Shown here piece by piece: positions 1 through 6,503 of a stretch of DNA of 8,550 nucleotides (the stretch's first letter is position 1; each line of letters begins with the position of its first letter). A model generated the notes under the pieces. The model worked only from the letters and a program-made list of their open reading frames with translations. It was not told the origin of the DNA and made no database searches. Source of the DNA: Flavobacteriaceae bacterium UBA4439. GTDB lineage: Bacteria; Bacteroidota; Bacteroidia; Flavobacteriales; Flavobacteriaceae. Position numbers and translations under genes: made by a program. Where the stretch lies: NCBI GenBank assembly GCA_002390455.1, contig DGPN01000014.1, positions 44,634-53,183 of the forward strand. The letters run 5' to 3'.

Positions 1-54
1 AAAAAGAGAAAAAATGACCAAAAAACACTTGAAAAATGATAAAATTAGCGTTTT

Positions 55-318
55 TTAATTTGATCCCATTCTGCGATCTATTTCCTCCGCCAGTTGAAAA
101 TCCAGGTCCGTAACGGCGTTTTGATCGTGAGTCCACAGTTCGATTGTTACGGTATTATAAAGGTTGACGATTTTGGGATGATGATTCATCGATTCCGCTA
201 TTTGACCAACACTGTTGATGAATTTTAAAGCTTCTTCAAAATCTTTAAATTGAAATTTTTTAACTAATTTACTAGGGTTTTGCTCCCATTTATTTTGCAC
301 TATTAAGAATTTTATCAA
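55..318 (-). CDS. 4a-hydroxytetrahydrobiopterin dehydratase (pterin-4a-carbinolamine dehydratase, PCD/DCoH/PhhB family), short form
   Basis: Cytosolic enzyme that dehydrates 4a-hydroxytetrahydropterin during pterin cofactor recycling. The family signature is plain: an F-x-F-K-D-F stretch (residues 22-27), E-S-M-N-H-H-P with the catalytic His46-His47-Pro48, then Y-N-T-V (54-57) and T-H-D with the third catalytic His64, and the closing L-A-E-E-I-D helix (77-81). At 87 residues it is shorter than the usual 95-118; the first family helix is missing, as I recall for other Bacteroidota members that begin just before the conserved Trp (here Trp11). No ATG is available: an in-frame stop lies at 322-324, so the start must be TTG (316-318) or GTG (298-300). 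I cannot choose between them; GTG would give 81 residues. It is divergent from the sulfatase with about 22 bases between. No aromatic amino acid hydroxylase is in the window, so its physiological partner is unknown. Confidence 0.92.
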   Translation of the reverse strand: MIKFLIVQNKWEQNPSKLVKKFQFKDFEEALKFINSVGQIAESMNHHPKIVNLYNTVTIELWTHDQNAVTDLDFQLAEEIDRRMGSN

Positions 319-340
319 GAATTATTCTAATAAAATTACG

Positions 341-1924
341 ATGAAAAAGTCATTTCACCTACTGTTATTATTATTGATTTTTATGCTTTTGTCCTGTCGT
401 CAGGAAATGAAATCGGCTGCTCCCAATATCATTTATGTATTGGCAGATGATTTGGGTTATGGAGATTTAGGAGTTTTCAATAAAGAGGGAAAAATCCAAA
501 CACCCCATTTGGATCATATGGCGCGACAGGGAATGATCTTTACGGATGCGCATACGTCCTCCGCCGTTTGTACCCCCACCCGATACGGGATACTTACGGG
601 AAGATATAATTGGCGCAGTCCCCTCAAAAGAGGAGTTTTGAGTGGTACTTCCCAAGCATTAATCCCTCCCAATAGAACTACAGTAGCCTCTTTCTTGAAA
701 TACAATGGTTACCAAACCGCCTTTATTGGCAAGTGGCATTTAGGGTGGGATTGGGCCTTAAAGGATAGTGCTTTTCAAAATAAACCCATCAGGAACCAAG
801 AAATTTTTGAGAAAATTGATTTTACGAAAAAAATCACCAACAGTCCCAATGGCTTAGGATTTGATTATGCCTATGGCCACTGCGGTTCTTTGGACATGCC
901 GCCTTACGTCTATGTAGAAAATGAAAAGATTACTGCTCAGGTTGAAAATATAACTGAAAGAAAAGGGGATTACCACTGGTGGAGAAAGGGCCCTACTGCC
1001 AACGACTTTGACCATGAAAGGGTTACTCCACATCTGTTTGATAAAGCTGAGGCTTATGTCTCCGAGATGAATGAAAAAGGGAAGCCTTTTTTCTTATACT
1101 TGCCTTTACCGTCTCCACACACTCCCATACTGCCCACCGAGGAATGGAAAGGAAAAAGTGGCTTGAACCCTTATGCAGATTTTGTGATGCAGATCGACCA
1201 TCGGGTAGGAAGGCTCAATAAACTGTTGGATGAACTGGGGATTTCAGACAATACAATTGTCATTTTTACCAGTGATAATGGATGTTCTCCCGAAGCAAAA
1301 TTTGAAGTACTTGGAGAAAAAGGACATGACCCCAGTGGAGTGTATAGAGGACACAAAGCTGATATTTTTGAGGGGGGCCATCGGGTACCTTTTATCGTGA
1401 AATGGCCTCGGAGAATTCAAGCGGGGATGGTTTCACAAAAGACTATTTGTACGACCGACCTACTGGCCACCTGTGCGGATATATTGGGTGAAAAACTCTC
1501 AGATGATGAAGGAGAGGACAGTTTTTCCATGCTGCCTACCTTTTCAAAAGTAACCGAAAGTGATTACCAAAGATCATTTACCATCCATCACTCCATCAAT
1601 GGCAGTTTCGCCATCAGAAAAGGAGCGTATAAGTTTATTTTCTGTCCGGGATCGGGAGGCTGGAGTTACCCCAGACCTTCCAAAAAAGAAACCCAAGAAC
1701 TACCTAAATTCCAACTTTATAATCTGAAAGAGGATCCAGAAGAAATGAATAACCTCTACGGTCAACATCCAAAAATAGAAAATGAGATGATCACCCTTTT
1801 TAAAACTGCCATTAAAAATGGGAGAACAAGCCCAGGGATCCCTCAGAAAAATTTCAGTACACATTTCTCCTCCAAAAAATGGGAACCTCTGGCTATTTTC
1901 GAGGAGGATGAGATCATTCATTGA
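341..1924 (+). CDS. S1-family sulfatase (arylsulfatase-like), predicted lipoprotein
   Basis: Hydrolyses a sulfate ester, probably on a sulfated glycan outside the cytoplasm. The N-terminus is a lipoprotein signal: a Leu-rich segment (7-17) ending in L-L-S-C with the lipidation Cys19. Metal ligands Asp36-Asp37 (L-A-D-D-L-G-Y-G-D) come first, then the sulfatase signature C-T-P-T-R at 77-81, where Cys77 would be converted to formylglycine by an anaerobic-type maturase. G-K-W-H-L-G gives Lys131 and His133, S-P-H-T-P gives His260, S-D-N-G gives Asp312-Asn313, and G-H-K-A-D-I-F-E-G-G-H-R-V-P gives Lys339. All expected active-site positions are present, and 527 residues is a normal length. The ATG at 341 is set by the signal peptide. 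There is no Shine-Dalgarno sequence. No SusC/SusD pair or glycoside hydrolase is adjacent, so the substrate cannot be inferred. The promoter probably lies within the divergent dehydratase gene. Confidence 0.95.
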   Translation: MKKSFHLLLLLLIFMLLSCRQEMKSAAPNIIYVLADDLGYGDLGVFNKEGKIQTPHLDHMARQGMIFTDAHTSSAVCTPTRYGILTGRYNWRSPLKRGVLSGTSQALIPPNRTTVASFLKYNGYQTAFIGKWHLGWDWALKDSAFQNKPIRNQEIFEKIDFTKKITNSPNGLGFDYAYGHCGSLDMPPYVYVENEKITAQVENITERKGDYHWWRKGPTANDFDHERVTPHLFDKAEAYVSEMNEKGKPFFLYLPLPSPHTPILPTEEWKGKSGLNPYADFVMQIDHRVGRLNKLLDELGISDNTIVIFTSDNGCSPEAKFEVLGEKGHDPSGVYRGHKADIFEGGHRVPFIVKWPRRIQAGMVSQKTICTTDLLATCADILGEKLSDDEGEDSFSMLPTFSKVTESDYQRSFTIHHSINGSFAIRKGAYKFIFCPGSGGWSYPRPSKKETQELPKFQLYNLKEDPEEMNNLYGQHPKIENEMITLFKTAIKNGRTSPGIPQKNFSTHFSSKKWEPLAIFEEDEIIH

Positions 1925-1957
1925 CGTAATATCAAATGAATATTTTTCTATTCTAAA

Positions 1958-1980
1958 GTTGGTCCCCAAAGTTGACCAAC
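1958..1980 (+). terminator. inverted repeat after the sulfatase gene, possible terminator
   Basis: GTTGGTC (1958-1964) and GACCAAC (1974-1980) form a perfect 7-bp stem with a 9-base loop, 34 bases after the sulfatase stop. No run of T follows on the plus strand, so intrinsic termination is uncertain; it could instead be an mRNA 3'-end stabiliser or a chance dyad. Confidence 0.3.
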
Positions 1981-2111
1981 ACCTTCATAATTATTGTCGG
2001 AGGCAATCACATTATTCGTCTTTGGCGTTTTGACTATTGCCCATTAAAATGAGCTTTTGCTTGCTACGTCATAAGAAAATCTGTTTTTTTTATTAATTTA
2101 GGCCTTTCTTT

Positions 2112-3326
2112 ATGAAGCATACATTACTCTGCATATTAATAGTATTCTGTTATTTTAAAACTTCTGCTCAAACGGAGAAAGTCAAAGTTTTTCTCAGCTG
2201 TCGTTGCGATGACGATTTTATCAAACAAAACACTTTAGTATTTGACTACGTAAGAGACAGAACGCTCTCGGATATTGAAGTTTTTGTCTTTGAAATTACC
2301 AATGCCAGTGGGGGAAGGAATTACTCTTTTGAATACAAAGGCAAAAATGATTTCCAAAATTTAGAAAACCAAATCAGTATTGATCTTGCTAAGAATCTCA
2401 CTTTTGTCGAAGCCCGAGATCAATTGTTGAAAACCTATAAACTGGGTATGGTTTACTTTTTACAGAACACTTCATTTCAAGATCAAGTGGAAGTGAATTT
2501 CGGGAATAAAAAAGTCAATCCTGAGGAATTGTCATTGGACCAATGGAAAAATTGGGTTTTTGAGGTTTCGGGATCTCTTAATTTAGAGAACCAAAAAAGT
2601 ATTAGAGAAGAGGAATACAGATTGGGTATGGAAGTAGATCGGGTTTCGGAGTTGTGGCGGATCCGATCCGATTTTCAAATGCTTCGATCAATCAAGTTTT
2701 TTTCGGGAGACGATGAAAGTTATAACAGCGAACGACAAAGAACTTTTTTTTCGGGGAGTATCGTCAAGAGTCTTTCCAATCATTTCTCCACGGGCGTTTT
2801 CGGAAATTACCTCGATGATACTTTCAGAAACTACGAATCCTATTTTAACTTCTCCCCAGCTTTGGAGTATAATTTTTTCCCCTACTCTGAAGTTTTGACC
2901 AAGGAGGTGACTTTGGCCTATAAGATTGGCTTCAATTCATTTAAATATATTGAAGAAACAATCTATGGGTTTGTGAAACAAGAAATGTTCAATCAATCAC
3001 TAACCTTAAATTTGAGATACAGAGAAAAATGGGGAAGTATTTACTCTTACTTGGTGGCCTCACAGTTTCTGGATGAACCAGACCAAAATAGACTTACGCT
3101 CAACAATAACATCAACCTGAGACTTATCCGAGGACTGTCCCTCAGAATTTCGGGGAATTTTCAATTGATCCGAGATCAGATCAATCTTCCCAAAGGGGAA
3201 GCCTCCATTGAGGATTTGTTACTCAGACAAAGACAAATCTCTACAAATTATCAAAACAGGGTTTCGCTGGGGTTGAGTTATACTTTTGGATCCATATTCA
3301 ATAACGTTGTCAATACCCGTTTGTGA
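2112..3326 (+). CDS. uncharacterised exported protein with conserved N-terminal domain and likely outer-membrane beta-barrel
   Basis: I recognise no named function. Residues 1-20 form a Sec signal peptide ending S-A-Q. Residues 25-118 form a compact domain: V-F-L-S-C-R-C-D-D-D-F-I with Cys30 and Cys32, then V-F-D-Y-V-R-D-R (43-50), a beta-rich G-G-R-N-Y-S-F-E-Y stretch, and K-L-G-M-V-Y-F near 110-116. From memory, uncharacterised proteins of Bacteroidota and Gemmatimonadota share this order (FLDC..CDF.YIR, VRDRK.AD, GGRxYTL, LKLGLVRY). The remainder alternates polar and aromatic residues in strand-like runs and ends with G-L-S-Y-T-F-G-S-I-F-N-N-V-V, typical of an outer-membrane barrel. The protein ends in Leu rather than the common terminal Phe/Tyr. 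It has 187 bases before it and 172 after, so it is probably transcribed alone. Outer-membrane location is inferred. Confidence 0.82.
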   Translation: MKHTLLCILIVFCYFKTSAQTEKVKVFLSCRCDDDFIKQNTLVFDYVRDRTLSDIEVFVFEITNASGGRNYSFEYKGKNDFQNLENQISIDLAKNLTFVEARDQLLKTYKLGMVYFLQNTSFQDQVEVNFGNKKVNPEELSLDQWKNWVFEVSGSLNLENQKSIREEEYRLGMEVDRVSELWRIRSDFQMLRSIKFFSGDDESYNSERQRTFFSGSIVKSLSNHFSTGVFGNYLDDTFRNYESYFNFSPALEYNFFPYSEVLTKEVTLAYKIGFNSFKYIEETIYGFVKQEMFNQSLTLNLRYREKWGSIYSYLVASQFLDEPDQNRLTLNNNINLRLIRGLSLRISGNFQLIRDQINLPKGEASIEDLLLRQRQISTNYQNRVSLGLSYTFGSIFNNVVNTRL

Positions 3327-3343
3327 TCAACTGGGCAAGGCCT

Positions 3344-3359
3344 CAAATGAATGCATTTG
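3344..3359 (+). terminator. small hairpin after the barrel gene, possible terminator
   Basis: CAAATG (3344-3349), loop AATG, CATTTG (3354-3359), followed by TCATTTTTG. The stem is only 6 bp and AT-rich. Its position 18 bases after the stop codon and the following T run fit a weak intrinsic terminator. Confidence 0.3.
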
Positions 3360-3498
3360 TCATTTTTGATATTCATCATCTGTTCAGTCATCACAAACCT
3401 GAACTCTTTCCTCTCAATCCCCATAGCCTATCTCGCTATAGATTTTCGATTTGATTCTCTTATATTTATGAGTAATTGAATTTAAATTTTGACCCCTT

Positions 3499-4086
3499 AT
3501 GCGTTTTTATATTTATGTTTTTTTACTTACAAATACATTTATTATGGCTCAAGAAAGGCTCCCCATGGATGAAATTCCACCACCCCCATCGACACTAAAA
3601 GCAGGTGACATCATCAGCCGAATGATCCAAGGCTTGGGTTATCGTTTTTATTGGGCTTCCAAGGATTTGCGTACTGAGGATTTATCCTATCGCCCCAGCA
3701 AAGACGGTGCTTCTTCATTAGAAACTTTACAGCACATTTACGGGCTATCATTGATGATTTTGAATGCCTACTCTTCTACTCCCAATAAACGACCGTTGAG
3801 CGCTCTACCCGAAGATTATAGGTTTTTAAGGCAAAGTATTTTGACCAATCTTGACCAATCTGCCCAATTGTATTCTGGAAAAAGTGAAGAGGAGGTGCAT
3901 AAAATGAACGTGGTTTTTGAAAGAGATGGTAAAATAAGCAGGTTTCCTGTCTGGAATTTATTAAATGGTCCTTTGTCCGATGCCATTTATCACACTGGCC
4001 AACTGGTAAGTTTTCGACGAACTACAGGGAACCCCATCCAAAAAGGAGTCAGTGTTTTTTTGGGAAAAACCAAAGCGATGAAATAA
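3499..4086 (+). CDS. exported DinB-like (DinB/YfiT superfamily) protein
   Basis: Four-helix-bundle protein of the DinB superfamily, whose members often bind a divalent metal through three His residues; some are thiol-dependent transferases, but most have no known reaction. The matching segments are L-E-T-L-Q-H-I-Y-G-L with His79, and the C-terminal G-P-L-S-D-A-I-Y-H-T-G-Q (157-168) with His165, followed by V-S-F-R-R-T-T-G-N-P (170-179). The position four residues before His165, commonly His in DinB, is Asp161, so the metal site may be atypical or absent. Residues 1-18 (ending I-M-A-Q) look like a signal peptide, which is unusual for the superfamily but occurs in a Bacteroidota subgroup. The mature part opens with a Pro-rich segment (P27-P30). 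The gene is isolated, with no evident operon partner. Family assignment is good; function is unknown. Confidence 0.82.
   Translation: MRFYIYVFLLTNTFIMAQERLPMDEIPPPPSTLKAGDIISRMIQGLGYRFYWASKDLRTEDLSYRPSKDGASSLETLQHIYGLSLMILNAYSSTPNKRPLSALPEDYRFLRQSILTNLDQSAQLYSGKSEEEVHKMNVVFERDGKISRFPVWNLLNGPLSDAIYHTGQLVSFRRTTGNPIQKGVSVFLGKTKAMK
3841..3860 (+). repeat. 10-bp exact tandem duplication inside the DinB-like gene
   Basis: TTGACCAATC occurs twice in direct succession (3841-3850 and 3851-3860). As 10 is not a multiple of 3, the two copies are read in different frames, giving L-T-N and then L-D-Q-S. The gene stays open through it. Confidence 0.9.
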
Positions 4087-4149
4087 CCCTAGAGTTCGCG
4101 ATAATTTATGGGTCTTATCATCCCAATATCATTCTCTATGGACTTAAAA

Positions 4150-4705
4150 CTAATTGTTGAATATTCCCTCTAGCGTCAAATCTTCACGGGGTAAAACGGT
4201 ATTGATATCGGCTTCATAATCGGCAATATATCCTGACTCACCTAGATCATTGTCTTGAAAAATGGATCTGATGGTTGTAAAGTCAGGTTTTGAAAGAACG
4301 GGTTTGATGTAGTTGTTAAATAATTCATATCCCAAAGGGTTATTGGTTAGAATCCCATCGGGTGTTCGCATGGCATCATTCCATTCCGGAGCTAGACTCT
4401 GTCCTTTCCAAAACTCGCTCATTTCCCACATATTGTAATTCAATAAGTATAAGTATTCTTTGTAGGCTACTGATGCTGCATCTTCCGATTGATCCCATTC
4501 TGGTGAATATTCCGGATCGAACATGCCACTGTCAATGGCTTCTTTCATCGCCACCACCATAAGCAATCCTTTGAATTTTAGGGTATCCCTCGTGCCAAGT
4601 TCCAGGGGCTCCTTTTAAGGTTTTAAAATCTCCTTCAAAATGATAGGTGTTGTGGAGGTTTTGGATCACTGGCCCATCAAGTTACTCTATGTAATCAAAA
4701 AATTT
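4150..4705 (-). pseudogene. remnant of an unidentified Bacteroidota gene: 5'-truncated, in-frame stop, frameshift
   Basis: An open stretch of 138 codons (4150-4566) can only start at TTG, or at inner ATGs at 4560 or 4548, and its beginning does not look like a protein N-terminus. Reading the minus strand upstream in the neighbouring frame gives convincing protein sequence from about 4681 to 4560: L-D-G-P-V-I-Q-N-L-H-N-T-Y, then G-A-P-G-T-W-H-E-G-Y-P-K-I-Q-R. That frame closes at TGA 4532-4534, just where the 138-codon frame takes over (A-M-K-E-A-I-D-S-G-M-F-D-P). A one-base change near the GGTGGTGG run (about 4550-4560) would join the two. Further upstream, TAA (4682-4684) interrupts F-F-D-Y-I-E / L-D-G-P, and another stop at 4706-4708 ends readable sequence. 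The downstream part is acidic and aromatic (Y-L-Y-L-L-N-Y-N-M-W-E-M) and ends D-Y-E-A-D-I. I do not recognise the family. The alternative is a sequencing error plus a short functional gene. Confidence 0.65.
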
Positions 4706-4717
4706 TTAATTTAGAAT

Positions 4718-4987
4718 ATGGAAAAAGCCCTTTTGATTTTACTCGGAACTTTTGTTGTGGTTGGAATGATCCATTTTCTTTCGGTGAAAATGATGAAAAT
4801 TTCTAAAACTAAAAAAAAACTTTATCGAAAGTTTTTTTGGTATATCTATGGCGTTATTTTTATGTTGAGTGCTGTTGTCAACCTCGGTGAAGGAGGGGCA
4901 TTTTGGGTTTTTGTCCTTCAGTTTATCATCGGATTGCTTACTGTAATTCTAAATCTATTGGGGAAAATAGACCCCAAAAGGAACTGA
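4718..4987 (+). CDS. small uncharacterised membrane protein (about 3 transmembrane segments)
   Basis: Eighty-nine residues with three hydrophobic segments, roughly 4-23, 40-58 and 62-82, and a basic loop between the first and second (K-I-S-K-T-K-K-K-L-Y-R-K, 28-39). By the positive-inside rule this places the loop in the cytoplasm. The C-terminus is short and charged (D-P-K-R-N). No catalytic or binding motif is visible and I do not recognise a family. The ATG at 4718 is preceded by an AT-rich stretch without a Shine-Dalgarno sequence. It lies directly beside the broken end of the minus-strand pseudogene, so its promoter must lie within or next to the remnant. It converges on the lipoprotein gene 75 bases away. 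Confidence 0.7.
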   Translation: MEKALLILLGTFVVVGMIHFLSVKMMKISKTKKKLYRKFFWYIYGVIFMLSAVVNLGEGGAFWVFVLQFIIGLLTVILNLLGKIDPKRN

Positions 4988-5062
4988 GCCATTTTTATCA
5001 TTTGCTCTTCACCCCTGCATTCAAACCTTAGGCTGGGAAAATGGCAAATCTTTAGGATTAAA

Positions 5063-6070
5063 TTATGAGCCTGTGGAAGTGCCACTACTGGTCGTTGTGG
5101 AAGATGTTTCCGTTGTTTGAGTCACTGTATTAGAGGGTGCCAGAGGGTCTGTTGCCTCGACATAGGTTAGATCCCTGTCGGCCTCCAATTGCTCATCACA
5201 GATACCGATTAACTCAATATTAAAACTTAAATAGTCATTGCTTAGTTTAATATCTGTAAGGGTTCCAATTTTTGTATTTCCTCGTTGGGCAATCCAACGC
5301 TGGTTTAGGCTTATCGTAGTTTCAGAATCGATTGAATACTCCCCTGTTATGGTTGCAGTTTCGGTCATCATAGTAAAGGAATTGTCGGATCTCAAAATAA
5401 TTACATCGATATTACATGCAACTGCTCTACCAGAGGATGACTCTTCTTGAGCGCCAGGACGTTTCTTTCTGATCTTCCATTTCCCGACAGTATTATTCTT
5501 ATCGGTATTTTCCGGATTAATAAGAGGTAGTTTCTCTTGAAATGTGGCCGTAACCGTTTTGGATTGATCCATTTCAACCTTCAAAGGATTTTCAAAACTG
5601 TTTTGACTGAGATTATCGAGCATTTGTTGCCAATCGTAAAACAAAAAATCATTTTGCGGTGTGGCCGTTAATCGGATGGTATTTCCAGATTCGTATTCCG
5701 TATCACTTCTGGAGGAGTTGAGCACTTGTTGGGCTACGGATCCACCTCCAACAGTGCCAATGGTCAGGGTATATTTTGATCGTGTAAAGTTGGCCGTGAT
5801 GGTCTGATTAGAACTCACTTTTACACTGATTGAATTTCCCGTAAGAGTAGTTCCGGTCCAACCGGAAAGTTCATATCCTTGATCTGGGGTTGCAGTGATG
5901 GAAACATTGGTGTTTTCCTCATACTGACCGCCCGATGTGCTCACACTTCCTCCCTCAGATACCTCAACGGATAGGGTATATTTTACTGGAACCAAGGGGG
6001 AACTTTCATCGCTTTTACTACAAGCCAATGCGATTAAGAAAATTCCAAAAAACAATACCCGTTTTTTCAT
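5063..6070 (-). CDS. predicted lipoprotein with two InlB/Listeria-Bacteroides-type repeat domains and a lipocalin-like C-terminal domain
   Basis: Surface or periplasmic lipoprotein of unknown role. A signal peptide ends I-A-L-A-C with lipidation Cys17, followed by S-K-S-D-E-S-S. Two bacterial repeat domains follow: about 30-96 (Y-T-L-S-V, E-G-G-S-V, I-T-A-T-P-D-Q-G-Y, then W-T-G, ending T-I-T-A-N-F) and about 99-178 (Y-T-L-T-I, G-G-G-S-V, L-T-A-T-P, F-Y-D-W, ending T-V-T-A-T-F). These fit the Flg_new_2/InlB B-repeat-like family, generally seen in surface proteins. Residues about 195-303 form a beta-rich domain opening with G-K-W-K-I and containing Cys219 and Cys291, possibly a disulfide; the pattern resembles the lipocalin-like domains common in Bacteroidota lipoproteins. 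The tail (312-335) is almost entirely Thr/Ser/Gly. The ATG is fixed by the signal peptide. No operon partner is adjacent. Confidence 0.85.
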   Translation of the reverse strand: MKKRVLFFGIFLIALACSKSDESSPLVPVKYTLSVEVSEGGSVSTSGGQYEENTNVSITATPDQGYELSGWTGTTLTGNSISVKVSSNQTITANFTRSKYTLTIGTVGGGSVAQQVLNSSRSDTEYESGNTIRLTATPQNDFLFYDWQQMLDNLSQNSFENPLKVEMDQSKTVTATFQEKLPLINPENTDKNNTVGKWKIRKKRPGAQEESSSGRAVACNIDVIILRSDNSFTMMTETATITGEYSIDSETTISLNQRWIAQRGNTKIGTLTDIKLSNDYLSFNIELIGICDEQLEADRDLTYVEATDPLAPSNTVTQTTETSSTTTSSGTSTGS

Positions 6071-6503
6071 TAAAAATCAGATGATGATGCAAGATATAGA
6101 TTATAAATATAGTAAGTATATATTTATGTATAAGCCATAACTCAACAACCGTTGTGGTTAGAAAATTGGGCTTCTGCAAACAAGGAGCGTCGGGGTTTCC
6201 TCATATATAAACTAAAGAATTTGGTTGACCAAAGGCGTCATAAAAAATCCTCATAGTCAATGACTTAGAGGGTGTATTGATGGTCCCACCTATACTCATT
6301 ACTATTTATAACTCATTGATATACTATTAGATTTAACAGAAGTTGTTTTCTTCATTTTTTCTCTTATTTCTTTAGGTTTTCTGAAGTTTGTTAAATTTAT
6401 AAGGTCATATAATCCTACTCATTTTACGTAAACTTATTTAAGTTTTAACTTTAAGTTAATCTAAGACAATCAAGTTTTCTCTTGTTTTACATGAAAATCT
6501 TTA
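6071..6503. other. 433-base gene-free region between two divergent genes
   Basis: No convincing coding frame or RNA gene was seen on either strand. It must carry promoters for the minus-strand lipoprotein (left) and the plus-strand operon (right). Short perfect dyads occur at 6145-6155 (ACAAC-C-GTTGT), 6220-6233 (TTTGGT-TG-ACCAAA) and 6255-6265 (AGTCA-A-TGACT), plus the cluster at 6423-6461 listed separately. I found no good match to the Bacteroidota promoter pattern (TTG then TAnnTTTG). Confidence 0.6.
6423..6461 (+). promoter_or_regulatory. candidate operator upstream of the phosphoesterase-glycosyltransferase operon
   Basis: Two adjacent perfect dyads, AAACTTA-TT-TAAGTTT (6430-6445) and TTAACTT-T-AAGTTAA (6445-6459), give four half-sites AACTT/AAGTT. 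The same stretch can be read as direct repeats spaced 11 bases apart: TTTACG (6423), TTATTT (6434), TTAACT (6445) and TTAATC (6456). Eleven-base direct repeats are typical of OmpR/PhoB-family response regulator sites. It ends about 42 bases before the ATG. The region is very AT-rich, so chance is a real alternative; regulation by phosphate is inference only. Confidence 0.3.

Noticed and set aside
1..54. Terminator after the dehydratase at the left edge
   Set aside because: The stretch is A-rich on the plus strand (T-rich on the minus strand), but no stem could be found before the window ends.
341..1924. Sulfatase as part of a polysaccharide utilisation locus
   Set aside because: No SusC/SusD, glycoside hydrolase or regulator is present in the window.
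3430..3450. ATAGC/GCTAT stem before the DinB-like gene as an operator
   Set aside because: Only 5 bp with a 7-base loop; expected often by chance in such sequence.
4150..4566. The 138-codon frame as an intact small gene
   Set aside because: It lacks a natural start, and protein-like sequence continues upstream in the neighbouring frame, which points to a broken longer gene.
4988..5045. GCCATTTT (4988-4995) and AAAATGGC (5038-5045) as a bidirectional terminator between the converging genes
   Set aside because: The loop would be 42 bases and an alternative pairing (ATTTGC/GCAAAT) competes with it; there is not enough to call it.
6071..6503. A small RNA, tRNA or riboswitch in the long intergenic region
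   Set aside because: No cloverleaf, conserved riboswitch core or strong extended hairpin could be recognised; only short dyads.
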